This document shows, one piece after another, positions 30,636-40,645 of a stretch of 64,000 nt of DNA (position 1 is its first letter; the number at the start of each line of letters is the position of its first letter). A program made the position numbers and the translations under genes. Below the pieces are notes generated by a model. The model was not told the DNA's origin, searched no databases, and was given only the letters and a program-made list of their open reading frames with translations. Source of the DNA: Flavobacterium branchiicola (GTDB lineage Bacteria > Bacteroidota > Bacteroidia > Flavobacteriales > Flavobacteriaceae). The stretch is taken from positions 186,001 to 250,000 of the forward strand of contig NZ_JAGYWA010000006.1 in assembly GCF_018383905.1 (NCBI RefSeq), in the 5' to 3' direction.

Positions 30636-33053
30636 TTAGAACATTCCGCCACCACCTTTGTTAGTGTTATCTTCTCTTTGTTTACGTTGTAAGTTTTTAA
30701 TTTTTCCTCCACCAAAGTTATAGGTTAAACCTAAGTAAACAGTTTGACTCTCCCATGTGAATTCTCCAGTTTGAGGATAAGGATAAATTCCGTCAAAAGC
30801 ATATCTCATTGTGTTGAAAACATCGTTAAAACGTACACTAATATTCATTTTGTTGTCTAGTAATGTGTAACGTGAACCTATATCCATTTTGTACATTTCT
30901 TTTCTTTTTTGTTGTACGTCTTCAACCGGACCTCTGTAAAAACCGAATAATAAGAAACTTAAACGTTTTGTTGGCTTAAAGTTTGAGTTCATACGAGCAT
31001 TAAATGCCGAAGTTGTTACACTACGCTCCAAAGGAGAACTTGTGCTTGTTGCCGGATCAAATACAAATACAACGCCTTGTTGTTTAATACTTGAAAAATC
31101 GATAGAAGGCTGAATATCCCACCATTTTGTAAGCTTGTAGTTTAAAGAAACATCAAAACCATAAGCGCTATTTTTATCATAATTAGTATAGCTCAGAATT
31201 TGTTTATATCCTGATGGATCATTAGGATCTGGGCTTAAAGTTCTGCTGATTTGGTCATGTATACTTCTAACATAAACACCCGCAGTTACACTTCCTTTTT
31301 CAAGAGTTTTAGTATAATTTACTTCAACAGAATTAGTAAACTGAGGTCTTAATTCAGGATTTCCATAAGAAGTTACCAATGGAGTAGAAAACTCACGAAT
31401 AGGTTTTGTCTGCTCTAAACTTGGGCGGTCAACACGACGGCTGTAGCTTAATTGTAATACGTTTTTCTCATTCAGGTTATAAGTTAAATAAGCTGATGGG
31501 TAAAGTGTGATATAATCATCAGTAAATTTATCCTGACCATGATTCAAGTTGGCAATTACTTTGTAGCTCTCAAAACGAGTTCCTAACTGATAACTGAATT
31601 TTTTGAATTTTTGACCAAACGTTACATAAGCAGAATAAATATCGGTATCGTAAGTATAGTTTGAAACTCTTTCATCAACATCAACAGCAGGATTACCGGT
31701 AACATAATCATTATTTGTTCTTGTAATTCTGGCTTCGGCACCAGCTTCAAGCGTTGTTTTGTCATTTAACGGATTTACATAATCCACGTTTAATGTGCTT
31801 AGTTTTCTTTGATCTGCTACATTATCAGTGTAAATAATATTGTTTGCAGAATTATCTGGTTTTGTAGTCTGAGTTTCAAAATTTGCATCCTGAGTTACTT
31901 TAGTATCACTATAATTTCCTTCAAAATCTAAAGTGTGTCCTTCTTTTTCAAAAATATGTTTGTAAGCTAAGTTATAAGTTCCCGTTGTACTAGGGCTATC
32001 ATATCTTGCAGTTTGATAGATTTTTGAAATATCCGGATCTCCATTATTGTAATCAATATTTGTATTAACAATTCCCACTCCTGTAGATTTGTTTTGATTG
32101 GTATAGATAGACAAAGTGTTTTTGTCATTAATCAAATAATCCATTCCAACTTTGTACAAGTAATTGTCATTATCATTTGTGATTTGTAATTTTTGCTGTA
32201 CATCCTGATCTAATCTTAAAATTTTTCCATCATTATGATACACACCAAAGTTTTGACCTGCATTTCCAAAGAAATTTACTTTACCGGTTTTGTAATTTAA
32301 ATCTAAAGACTGGTTGTATTTTGCAGTTTCTCCAAATGTAATACCACCGCTATATGTTCCGTTAAAACCCGTATTTGCATTTTTATGCAATACGATATTG
32401 ATGATTCCCGACATTCCTTCCGGATTGTATTTTGCACTTGGGTTTGTAATCAACTCAATTTTTTTGATCGATGTTGATGGAATTTGTTTTAATAACTGAG
32501 CAGGATCAATATTAGATGGTCTTCCGTCAATTAATACACGAACATTATCATTTCCGCGAAGCGAAAGTTTTCCGTCCTGGTCAACATTTACAGATGGAAT
32601 ATTACTCATAATATCAGAAGCTGAAGCTCCTGCAGTAGTTAAATCTTTTCCAACAGTAATTACTTTACGGTCAATTTTTTGCTCAATAGTCGAACGTTCA
32701 GCAACAATATTTACACCTTTTAGTTGCGTTGCTTCTTCTTCAAGAGACACATTAATTGTTGCCGTTTTTTTGTTATCGCTTAAAAGTACCGATCCAATGT
32801 ATTTTCTAAATCCGATATATTGAATTTCGATTGTGTAACTTTTTAGAGCTAATTTTTTAATTGTAAAATCTCCATTGTCATCGGTATTTACACCAGAAAC
32901 CACTTTTCCGTTATCTTTGATAGAAACGGTAGCATAAGAAATTGGTGCATTATTGGATTTTTCGGTAATTTTCCCCGAGACTGTCCCCGTGTTCTGGGCT
33001 TGCGTTGTCGCAATTACACCTAGTAACGCGAACAGAAAGAATTTTAATTTCAT
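30636..33053 (-). CDS. TonB-dependent outer membrane protein with CarboxypepD-like domain
   Basis: I start at ATG 33053 (MKLKFFLFALLGVIATTQAQ, a signal peptide), giving 805 residues; the open frame extends 24 lysine-rich residues further. After the signal comes a carboxypeptidase-regulatory-like domain (GTVSGKITEKSNNAPISYATVSIKD), a plug domain (SASDIMSNIPSVNVDQDGKLSLRGNDNVRVLIDGRPSNI, LITNPSAKYNPEGMSGIINIVL) and an outer-membrane beta-barrel of the OMP_b-brl_3 type. The C-terminus ends GGGGMF rather than the usual aromatic-ending strand. The ligand is unknown. It is monocistronic. Confidence 0.88.
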   Translation of the reverse strand: MKLKFFLFALLGVIATTQAQNTGTVSGKITEKSNNAPISYATVSIKDNGKVVSGVNTDDNGDFTIKKLALKSYTIEIQYIGFRKYIGSVLLSDNKKTATINVSLEEEATQLKGVNIVAERSTIEQKIDRKVITVGKDLTTAGASASDIMSNIPSVNVDQDGKLSLRGNDNVRVLIDGRPSNIDPAQLLKQIPSTSIKKIELITNPSAKYNPEGMSGIINIVLHKNANTGFNGTYSGGITFGETAKYNQSLDLNYKTGKVNFFGNAGQNFGVYHNDGKILRLDQDVQQKLQITNDNDNYLYKVGMDYLINDKNTLSIYTNQNKSTGVGIVNTNIDYNNGDPDISKIYQTARYDSPSTTGTYNLAYKHIFEKEGHTLDFEGNYSDTKVTQDANFETQTTKPDNSANNIIYTDNVADQRKLSTLNVDYVNPLNDKTTLEAGAEARITRTNNDYVTGNPAVDVDERVSNYTYDTDIYSAYVTFGQKFKKFSYQLGTRFESYKVIANLNHGQDKFTDDYITLYPSAYLTYNLNEKNVLQLSYSRRVDRPSLEQTKPIREFSTPLVTSYGNPELRPQFTNSVEVNYTKTLEKGSVTAGVYVRSIHDQISRTLSPDPNDPSGYKQILSYTNYDKNSAYGFDVSLNYKLTKWWDIQPSIDFSSIKQQGVVFVFDPATSTSSPLERSVTTSAFNARMNSNFKPTKRLSFLLFGFYRGPVEDVQQKRKEMYKMDIGSRYTLLDNKMNISVRFNDVFNTMRYAFDGIYPYPQTGEFTWESQTVYLGLTYNFGGGKIKNLQRKQREDNTNKGGGGMF

Positions 33054-33344
33054 AATAATAAAATGATTATTTGATTTGATTGATGATGATTGTTTTTTGT
33101 TTTTGTTAGATTTTTTTAACTCCAAATAAAATGGAAGTCCCTATTAAGACTCTTTAGTTATAGATATGTTACATAAAAAAATGAAAAAAATAATCTTTGA
33201 TTGCAAGATGTTCTGTTTTGTAGGAGATTAGCATTTTATTTTTTTGATAATTTTAACATTCAAAACAAATTGCTTTTTAAGAATTTCTAAACGTTTTGTT
33301 TGATTTTATATGTTTTTCGTTTTCTCTAATTGATGAATAAGCAG

Positions 33345-33352
33345 TATCTTTG
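33345..33352 (+). promoter_or_regulatory. -7 box of argS
   Basis: TATCTTTG then CTCAC, 22 bases before the argS ATG; a full TAnnTTTG match without an obvious -33 TTG. Confidence 0.5.
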
Positions 33353-33374
33353 CTCACTTTAAAATAAGTTTTAC

Positions 33375-35153
33375 ATGTCATTATCACAAATTCTTACACC
33401 TTCTATACAAAAAGCAATACAGACATTATTTGATGTTACTGTTGATAAAATCGAATTTCAAACTACCAGAAAAGAGTTTGAAGGCGATATTACAATGGTG
33501 ATATTTCCGTTGGTAAAAATGATAAAAAGCAATCCTGTTGAGTTAGGAAATAAAATTGGAAACTATTTAGTAGAAAATGTTTCTGAAGTTGCTCGCTTTA
33601 ACGTGGTTTCCGGCTTTTTAAATATTGTGATTGGAGATAGTTATTATTTAAATTTCTTCAACGAAATTAAAGACAATACTAAATTTGGTTATGTAACTCC
33701 AAATCCGGAAGATAAAGCTATAATGGTTGAATATTCTTCACCAAATACCAATAAGCCTTTGCATTTAGGTCACGTTCGTAACAATTTGTTAGGATATTCT
33801 GTAGCCGAAATTATTAAAGCTTCTGGTAAAAAAGTGTACAAAACTCAAATTATCAACGACCGTGGAATTCATATTTGCAAGTCAATGCTGGCTTGGGAAA
33901 AATTTGGAAATGGCGAAACTCCTGAAAGTTCAAATTTAAAAGGAGATAAGTTAGTTGGGAAATATTACGTTGAGTTTGATAAAGCATATAAAGCAGAAAT
34001 TAGCCAATTAATTGAAAGCGGAAAAACAGAGGAAGAAGCTAAAAAACTAGCCCCGATTATTGTTGAAGCACAAGATATGCTTAAAAAATGGGAAGCTGGT
34101 GATGAAGCCGTTATTGCACTTTGGAAAAAAATGAACCAATGGGTTTATGATGGTTTTGCTACTACTTATACCAATCTTGGAGTTAATTTTGATAAATATT
34201 ACTACGAAAGCAATACTTATTTATTAGGTAAAGATGTTGTTCAGGTAGGTCTTGATAAAGGTGTTTTCGAAAAAGATCCGGATGGTTCTGTTTGGATTGA
34301 TTTGACAGATGAAGGTTTGGATCGTAAAATTGTTTTACGTTCAGACGGAACGGCGGTTTATATGACTCAGGATATTGGAACTGCAATTCAGCGTGTAAAA
34401 GATATGCCAGATGTGGGCGGAATGGTTTACACGGTAGGAAACGAACAGGATTATCACTTTAAAGTGTTGTTCTTAATCCTGAAAAAATTAGGTTTTGACT
34501 GGGCTTCAAGTTTATATCATTTATCATACGGAATGGTTGATTTACCATCAGGAAAAATGAAAAGCCGTGAAGGAACTGTTGTAGATGCTGATGATTTGAT
34601 GCAGGATATGACAGATACTGCTCAGAAAATTTCTGAAGATTTAGGAAAATTAGACAGCTATTCTGCAGAAGAAAAAGCAAAATTGCATAAAACAATTGGT
34701 CTTGGAGCTTTAAAATATTACATCTTAAAAGTAGATCCTAAAAAACGTATTTTGTTTAACCCGGAAGAATCAGTTGACTTTGCCGGAAACACAGGTCCGT
34801 TTATTCAATATACGTACGCGAGAATTCAATCGATTATCCGTAAAGCCGATTTTGATTTTTCTGAAAAAACAACAATTGAAGAACTGCATGAAAAGGAAAA
34901 AGAATTGATAAAACAAATTGAGCTTTTCCCTGAAGTAATTCAAAATGCGGCACAAAATCACAGTCCTGCATTACTTGCTAATTATTTATACGACTTAGTA
35001 AAAGAATATAATTCATTCTACCAGTCTGTTCATATTTTAGGAGAAGTTGATTTAACAAAAAAGATTTTCAGAGTACAGCTTTCTCAAAAAGTTGCCGAGG
35101 TAATAAAAGCTACACTTAGTTTATTAGGAATCGAAGTTCCAGAAAGAATGTAG
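33375..35153 (+). CDS. argS: Arginine-tRNA ligase
   Basis: The class I synthetase charges tRNA-Arg. The 592 residues include the Arg-tRNA synthetase N-terminal domain, the HIGH-like motif SSPNTNKPLHLGHVRNNLLG at about 123-141, IINDRGIHICKSM, the KMSKS-region GKMKSREGTVVDADDL, and the C-terminal anticodon-binding DALR domain ending SLLGIEVPERM, as in other bacterial ArgS. The length is normal. It is monocistronic, with a terminator at 35186. Confidence 0.97.
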   Translation: MSLSQILTPSIQKAIQTLFDVTVDKIEFQTTRKEFEGDITMVIFPLVKMIKSNPVELGNKIGNYLVENVSEVARFNVVSGFLNIVIGDSYYLNFFNEIKDNTKFGYVTPNPEDKAIMVEYSSPNTNKPLHLGHVRNNLLGYSVAEIIKASGKKVYKTQIINDRGIHICKSMLAWEKFGNGETPESSNLKGDKLVGKYYVEFDKAYKAEISQLIESGKTEEEAKKLAPIIVEAQDMLKKWEAGDEAVIALWKKMNQWVYDGFATTYTNLGVNFDKYYYESNTYLLGKDVVQVGLDKGVFEKDPDGSVWIDLTDEGLDRKIVLRSDGTAVYMTQDIGTAIQRVKDMPDVGGMVYTVGNEQDYHFKVLFLILKKLGFDWASSLYHLSYGMVDLPSGKMKSREGTVVDADDLMQDMTDTAQKISEDLGKLDSYSAEEKAKLHKTIGLGALKYYILKVDPKKRILFNPEESVDFAGNTGPFIQYTYARIQSIIRKADFDFSEKTTIEELHEKEKELIKQIELFPEVIQNAAQNHSPALLANYLYDLVKEYNSFYQSVHILGEVDLTKKIFRVQLSQKVAEVIKATLSLLGIEVPERM

Positions 35154-35185
35154 TAATTGTAAAAGAAAATCATACAATAATATGT

Positions 35186-35220
35186 AAAGCCAATAGTTTA
35201 AATACTATTGGCTTTTTTTA
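35186..35220 (+). terminator. Terminator of argS
   Basis: AAAGCCAATAGT, TTAA, ATACTATTGGCTTTTTTT: a strong stem followed by a T-run. Confidence 0.85.
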
Positions 35221-35247
35221 TTGGTTTTAGAACGTATAGGTCTTATT

Positions 35248-35429
35248 TTGTAGTCTAATTCTGTAATATATTTGCAATGAATAATCATAGCAACAGTATT
35301 CAATCAAATGAAATTTTGTTCTTAAAATACCTTCTTACATTTATTTTTGACTATTTTGAATTAGTAAGCTTTTAGTGAAAATTATTAAGAGGATTAAACC
35401 GTTTAGACAGGATCTGGACGGTTTTTTTA
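35248..35429 (+). ncRNA. Candidate small RNA unit (promoter, about 150 nt, terminator)
   Basis: The 609-base space between argS and the first susC-like gene holds an independent unit. TTG at 35248-35250 and TATATTTG at 35267-35274 (16 apart) form a promoter. A terminator follows at 35397-35429 (AAACCGT...ACGGTTTTTTT). Inside is a 32-codon open frame (35277-35375, MNNHSNSIQSNEILFLKYLL), but its ATG lies only three bases after the -7 box, too early for a normal transcript. I therefore favour a non-coding RNA. Nothing else is seen before the susC promoter. Confidence 0.35.
35397..35429 (+). terminator. Terminator of the 35248-35429 unit
   Basis: AAACCGT, inner CAG/CTG pairing, ACGGTTTTTTTAT. 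No gene reads into it from within 240 bases except the candidate small RNA. Confidence 0.7.
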
Positions 35430-35704
35430 TTTTCAGTTAAAGTATAAAGAAGAAGTTCTTCTTATCAATATCAATGTCGAATTTAAAAATTCTGAGTTAG
35501 ATTGGCTAATTGATTAAACTTTAAAATTATAACACTTTTAGGTTTTTCTTAAGACTATAAGCTTAAAAATAATTCTTACAAATTATCTTCTTGGTTTTGT
35601 TTTTAAGTGTTTGACAATCAGTATTTCTTTTGATTTGTTAATTGTGAAAATATCTTATTTGTAATATAAGTATTATATTTCATAATGTTAAATAAAGTAT
35701 ATTT

Positions 35705-35739
35705 CTTGTTAAAATTATAATTTATTGATAAGTTGCACC
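35705..35739 (+). promoter_or_regulatory. Promoter of susC-like gene 1, shared design with 40590-40624
   Basis: CTTGTTAAA, a 15-base AT-rich spacer, then ATAAGTTGCACC. The TTG and the TAAGTTGC box are 20 bases apart. The -7 box deviates from TAnnTTTG in the same way as at 40590-40624. Confidence 0.6.
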
Positions 35740-35762
35740 CCTAAATCAAAAAAATCAAAATA

Positions 35763-38700
35763 ATGAAACAAAGATTAAAAGGGTTTGCGATACTTTTTTT
35801 TGTACTTGCTTTGCAAGTCACTTTTGCGCAAGAAAAAAAAATTACCGGAACAGTTTCGGATAATGCGGGAATACCTTTACCGGGGGTTAGCATTTTAGTA
35901 AAAGGAACCAAATCGGGAGCACAAACGGACTTTGATGGAAAATATACTATTAAGGCAGAATCTGGTCAGGTTCTGGTATTTAGTTACGTTGGAATGAAAA
36001 CTCAGGAAGCGCTTGTTAGTTCTTCTGTAATTAATGTACAATTAAAAGATGCTTCAGTAGAACTTGAAGGAGTGGTGGTAACCACGGCAATGGGAGTTAA
36101 AAGAGAAAAAAAGTCATTAGGATATGCCACACAACAGATTACAGGAAAAGATTTGGATGGTGGTGCAGGTAATGCAAACGTGGCTAATTTATTATCTGGT
36201 AAAGCTGCCGGTGTTGAAGTTTCAAGAAACACAAACTTTGGGGGATCAACCAATGTGGTTATTCGTGGAAATAAATCTTTAACGGGAAATAATCAGGCTC
36301 TCTGGGTTGTAGATGGAGTACCAGTTGATAATTCTAATTCCAATACTACAAATCAGAATACAGGTCGTGGAGGATATGATTATGGGAATAACGTTTCAGA
36401 TATTAATCAGGAAGATATAGAAAGTATTAATATTCTTAAAGGTGCTGCTGCAACCGCTTTGTACGGTTCAAGAGCCGCAAATGGTGTTGTGATGGTTACA
36501 ACCAAAAAAGGTAAAAAAAATGATTCAAAAGTTGGATTTACTTTTTCTAGCAGCATGACCGTTGGAACAGTTGATAAGGCAACATTTCCTAAATATCAAA
36601 ATAAATATGGATCAGGGTACGGAATTGGAAGTTCATTTCTTGATGCAGACAGTGAAATACCTACTGTAGATACTTCTAATGATGCTTCTTACGGAGATGC
36701 TTTTACTGGTCAACCAGTTTATCAATGGGATGCTTTTACACAATATTCCAAGAATTATGGAAAGGCAACAGCCTGGAGTGCAGCTAAAAATGGACCAATT
36801 TCTTTTTTTAAGACAGCACAAACCAATACAAATAGTTTGTCTCTCGAAAAAGCTACCGAAAAATCAAGCCTATCATTATCTTATGTAAACACACTTCAAT
36901 CGGGTATTTTGCCTAATAGTGAATTAAAAAAGAATCAGTTAAGCGCCAGGTTTAGTCAAAGTATTACTGATAAGTTAACAGCAAATGCATACGCGGCGGT
37001 CACTTTGCAAAATACAACAGGTAGAAACTCCACTGGATATACAGATAATGTAGTTGGTGGTTTTAGACAATGGTGGCAAACAAATACAGATATAAAAGAG
37101 CTGCAGAATGTTTATAATGCTTCGGGAGGACAAAATATTACGTGGAACTGGGCAGATCCAACCTCATCTGCAGGATTAGTGCCTATCTACTGGGACAATC
37201 CTTATTTTACACGTTACCAAAATTATTCTTCAGATAACAGAACACGTCTCTTTAGTTATGCATCTTTGGATTATAAAATAACAAGTTGGTTAAGTGCCTT
37301 AGGTCGTGTGTCTTTAGATACCTATAAGGAACTTCAGGAAGAAAGAAGAGCAGTTGGTTCTATTGCTTCTGGTTTCGGATTATCTCCTGTTGATGAAACT
37401 TCAGGTTATCAAAGGTATGATGATAATTTTCAGGAAATCAATTATGACTTAATGTTAAACTTCAATAAAAAATTTGGAGATAATCTTAGTTTAACCGGAG
37501 TACTTGGTACAAATATAAGAAGAGATGATAAGCAAAATATTCTATCATCAACAATTGGAGGTTTAGTTACTCCCGGAATATATGCGTTATCAAATTCAAG
37601 ATACGCTTTGCCTTTTCCGAAAGAAACAAAGTATACTAAACAAGTAGATGGTATATATGCTCAGTCCTCTTTAGGTTATAAGGATACTTATTTCTTAGAT
37701 GCCTCTGTTAGACGCGATGAATCGTCTACACTTCCAAAAGGAAATAATTCTTATGTATACCCTGCGATTTCGGGTTCTGTTTTGTTTTCCAATTTAATGA
37801 AACAAAGCTGGTTGAACTTAGGGAAATTTAGAATGAATTACGCTGAAGTGGGTAATGACGCAGATGCATTGCAATTGGCAAACACATACGTAAGAAGTTC
37901 AAATTTTAATAATGAACCAATGTATACTTTGCCTAATATCAATAAAAATCCTAATCTAAAACCGGAAAGAACAAGATCTTTTGAAGTGGGTTTAGAAACC
38001 AGTATGCTTGACAGACGTTTAGGATTTGATGTTACCTATTACAAGACAAATTCAGTAGATCAAATTGTTTCTGCCGCGGTATCTTCAGCATCCGGTTATA
38101 CTAATGCAGTTGTAAATGGTGGTAATATTGAGAACAGAGGTCTGGAGTTACAGCTTACAGGAACTCCAATAAAGACAAAAGATTTTAGTTGGGATATTAT
38201 CGTAAACTGGTCCAATAATAAAAGTAAAGTTATCTCATTGCCAGGCGGTATAGAAAATCTTCAGTTAGCAAGTTTTCAGGGTGGAGTGTCAACAAATGCA
38301 ACTCTTAATGAAGCTTACGGAAGTATAAAAGGTACTGATTATGTCTATACAAACGGTCAGCCTACAATAGATCAGAAAACAGGTAGGTATATGATTTCTA
38401 CTACATCTGACAATACAATTGGTAATATTACACCAGATTGGATAGGGGGTATAAGAAATAAATTTGCCTATAAAAATGTTTCTCTTGGTTTCTTAATCGA
38501 TACCCAAAAAGGAGGAGATATTTTTTCTCTGGACATGTACTACGGGTTAGCAAATGGTTTGTATAAAGAAACAGCTGTAGGAGATATTCGTGAGAAAGGG
38601 ATTCTAAATGCAGGAGTTGCTCCTGATGGAACACCAAATACTGTTATGACACAGAATCCAGGATCTTATTCAAACAATTATGGCTATTTGGCTCAACCTG

Positions 38701-38966
38701 CAAAAGCATTTGTTTATGATGCTTCTTACGTAAAATTAAGAGAGGTTTCTATTAGCTATAATTTTCCTAAAAACATGTTTAAAGGAACATTTGTAAACGC
38801 AGCGACCTTTAGTTTATTAGGATCTAATTTGTGGATAATAAGTAAAAACCTGCCTTATGCAGATCCTGAAAGTGGATTGTCATCTGGAAGTAAATCAAAA
38901 GGTTATTCCGTTGGGTCATTACCTACAACGAGAGACATAGGATTCAATTTAACATTTAAATTTTAA
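35763..38966 (+). CDS. SusC/RagA family TonB-linked outer membrane protein 1
   Basis: This is the channel half of a SusCD nutrient importer in the outer membrane. The 1067 residues begin with a signal peptide (KGFAILFFVLALQVTFAQ), then a carboxypeptidase-like domain (ITGTVSDNAGIPLPGVSILV, TDFDGKYTIKAESGQVLVFSYVGM). The SusC-specific stretch LEGVVVTTAMGVKREKKSLG follows, then the plug (LLSGKAAGVEVSRNTNFGGS, NQALWVVDGVPVDNSN, LYGSRAANGVVMVTTKKGK) and a barrel ending GFNLTFKF. It is paired with a SusD-like gene 9 bases downstream. No polysaccharide-degrading enzyme is near, so the substrate is open. Confidence 0.95.
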   Translation: MKQRLKGFAILFFVLALQVTFAQEKKITGTVSDNAGIPLPGVSILVKGTKSGAQTDFDGKYTIKAESGQVLVFSYVGMKTQEALVSSSVINVQLKDASVELEGVVVTTAMGVKREKKSLGYATQQITGKDLDGGAGNANVANLLSGKAAGVEVSRNTNFGGSTNVVIRGNKSLTGNNQALWVVDGVPVDNSNSNTTNQNTGRGGYDYGNNVSDINQEDIESINILKGAAATALYGSRAANGVVMVTTKKGKKNDSKVGFTFSSSMTVGTVDKATFPKYQNKYGSGYGIGSSFLDADSEIPTVDTSNDASYGDAFTGQPVYQWDAFTQYSKNYGKATAWSAAKNGPISFFKTAQTNTNSLSLEKATEKSSLSLSYVNTLQSGILPNSELKKNQLSARFSQSITDKLTANAYAAVTLQNTTGRNSTGYTDNVVGGFRQWWQTNTDIKELQNVYNASGGQNITWNWADPTSSAGLVPIYWDNPYFTRYQNYSSDNRTRLFSYASLDYKITSWLSALGRVSLDTYKELQEERRAVGSIASGFGLSPVDETSGYQRYDDNFQEINYDLMLNFNKKFGDNLSLTGVLGTNIRRDDKQNILSSTIGGLVTPGIYALSNSRYALPFPKETKYTKQVDGIYAQSSLGYKDTYFLDASVRRDESSTLPKGNNSYVYPAISGSVLFSNLMKQSWLNLGKFRMNYAEVGNDADALQLANTYVRSSNFNNEPMYTLPNINKNPNLKPERTRSFEVGLETSMLDRRLGFDVTYYKTNSVDQIVSAAVSSASGYTNAVVNGGNIENRGLELQLTGTPIKTKDFSWDIIVNWSNNKSKVISLPGGIENLQLASFQGGVSTNATLNEAYGSIKGTDYVYTNGQPTIDQKTGRYMISTTSDNTIGNITPDWIGGIRNKFAYKNVSLGFLIDTQKGGDIFSLDMYYGLANGLYKETAVGDIREKGILNAGVAPDGTPNTVMTQNPGSYSNNYGYLAQPAKAFVYDASYVKLREVSISYNFPKNMFKGTFVNAATFSLLGSNLWIISKNLPYADPESGLSSGSKSKGYSVGSLPTTRDIGFNLTFKF

Positions 38967-38975
38967 TACAATATC

Positions 38976-40478
38976 ATGAAAAAAATAATTTATTTCATCA
39001 GCGCATTAGTACTTACAGTCTCTTGCAGCGATTTAACAGAATTAAATGTAGATGAAAAGAACCCGTCTGTGGTTCCGGCCTCGTCTCTTTTTACCAGTGC
39101 TGAAAAAGGAATTGCAGAACAAGTTGTAAATACCAGTGTAAATAAAAATATCTTTAGACTGGTAAATCAGCAATGGACAGAAACAACCTATACTGACGAG
39201 TCACTTTATCAATGGACAACCCGAAATATTTCAGGAAATCATTGGGATGCTTACTTATCTGGTACAACAACAAATGATGGTTCGTTAAGCGATTTATTGA
39301 AAGCAAAATCATTTATTGAAAAAGAAGAAATCCTGGTTTCTGATCCTGATTTTACTGCTAAAATGGCAGCCAAAAAGAATCAGCTTGCGTTAATTGATAT
39401 TTTAACGGTTTATTCGTATCAAATTTTAGTAGATACTTTTGGTGATATTCCATATTCGGAAGCATTGAAAGGTTCTGGAAATTATCTTCCAAAATATGAT
39501 AAGGCTGTTGATATTTACAAAGATTTAATTGTACGCCTTGATAAGAATATTGCTAATATTCAAACAACTTATCCGGCATTTGGTACTGCCGATGTTATTT
39601 ATAGAGACAACTTAACTTCCTGGATAAAATTTGCGAATAGCATTAAACTGAAATTGGGAATAAATCTTAAAGCTTCAGGGCTAGAGGAAGCTATTGCTGA
39701 TGAGGCTATTATTTCTGCCTCAAAAAATGCTTTTGCATCTAATACCGATAATGCAAAAATATTTTATGAAAAAAATGTACCCAATACAAACCCGCTTTAT
39801 GTCGATTTAGTTTTTGGCGGAAGACATGACTTTGTTCCTGCGCAGCCTTTTGTAGATGCTGTTGTAGCCAAAAATGATCCCAGAGCAAAAGTATATTTTG
39901 CACAAAACCTGCAAGATGAAAATGGGAACCCTTTACCTTACAAAGGAGGAATTGTCGGCGTCAAAAACAGCTATGGAAAATATACTCATATAGGTGATGT
40001 AATACAGGAACCAGATTTTAAAGGTACCCTTTTAGATTATGCAGAGGTTGAATTTTTATTGGCAGAGGCCGTAGAAAGAGGTGTTACTATAGCTGGTACT
40101 GCAGAATCTCACTATAATGATGCTATTAAAGCTTCTATGCAAGATTGGAAAATAGCCAGTACAGATGCAGACGCTTATTTAGCGCAATCAACAGTTGCAT
40201 ACACTACAGCAACAGGAACATGGCAACAAAAAATAGGAGAACAGGCATGGTATGCAATGTTTAACAGAGGATTTGAAGGATGGACTTTTACAAGAAGATT
40301 GAATTTTCCTGTACTGATACCTCCAGCAGATGCAAATGCTGCCGCAGAAGGTCAAATTCCTTCCAGAATGGCTTATCCAATTAGAGAGCAAACCCTTAAT
40401 GCTACCAATTATAATGCCGCTGCAGCCGCAATTGGAGGTGATAAATTATCTACAAAGTTATTTTGGGATATAGATTAG
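38976..40478 (+). CDS. SusD/RagB-like nutrient-binding lipoprotein 1
   Basis: The 500-residue lipoprotein (MKKIIYFISALVLTVSC-SDL, Cys17) is the surface lid of the SusCD pair with the gene just upstream. It starts like the SusD-like_2 subfamily (LTELNVDEKNPSVVPASSLFTSAEKG) and has the TPR-like helical elements around 130-200 (LALIDILTVYSYQILVDTFGDIPYSEALKGSGNY) and a C-terminal region containing GQIPSRMAYPIREQTLNATNY. The conserved QxxxDTFGDIPYSEAL pattern is a clear family mark. The 9-base gap to susC suggests one transcript, ending at the terminator at 40500. Confidence 0.93.
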   Translation: MKKIIYFISALVLTVSCSDLTELNVDEKNPSVVPASSLFTSAEKGIAEQVVNTSVNKNIFRLVNQQWTETTYTDESLYQWTTRNISGNHWDAYLSGTTTNDGSLSDLLKAKSFIEKEEILVSDPDFTAKMAAKKNQLALIDILTVYSYQILVDTFGDIPYSEALKGSGNYLPKYDKAVDIYKDLIVRLDKNIANIQTTYPAFGTADVIYRDNLTSWIKFANSIKLKLGINLKASGLEEAIADEAIISASKNAFASNTDNAKIFYEKNVPNTNPLYVDLVFGGRHDFVPAQPFVDAVVAKNDPRAKVYFAQNLQDENGNPLPYKGGIVGVKNSYGKYTHIGDVIQEPDFKGTLLDYAEVEFLLAEAVERGVTIAGTAESHYNDAIKASMQDWKIASTDADAYLAQSTVAYTTATGTWQQKIGEQAWYAMFNRGFEGWTFTRRLNFPVLIPPADANAAAEGQIPSRMAYPIREQTLNATNYNAAAAAIGGDKLSTKLFWDID

Positions 40479-40499
40479 ATTAATTAAAATGCAATTATA

Positions 40500-40539
40500 T
40501 AAAAAAGGAAGCAACCTATGTGTTGGCTTCCTTTTTTGC
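40500..40539 (+). terminator. Terminator of SusCD pair 1
   Basis: AAAAAAGGAAGC, then GTTGGCTTCCTTTTTT with partial inner pairing; it separates the two SusCD pairs into two transcripts. Confidence 0.8.
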
Positions 40540-40589
40540 ATTTTTAATATATTTACCTTACAATTTTACGTGTTAAAAAGACGTAAAAT

Positions 40590-40624
40590 CTTGTTAAATT
40601 TAAATTAATTATATAAGTTGCACC
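40590..40624 (+). promoter_or_regulatory. Promoter of susC-like gene 2, near copy of 35705-35739
   Basis: CTTGTTAAA, spacer, ATAAGTTGCACC in exactly the same 35-base layout as upstream of pair 1. The following leader sequences differ. Confidence 0.6.
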
Positions 40625-40645
40625 ACGTAATTAAAAAAAGATGTG

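Noticed and set aside
35277..35375. 32-codon gene before the SusCD region
   Set aside because: The ATG lies only three bases after the -7 box and there is no family resemblance. A non-coding transcript is more likely, so I did not list it as a CDS.
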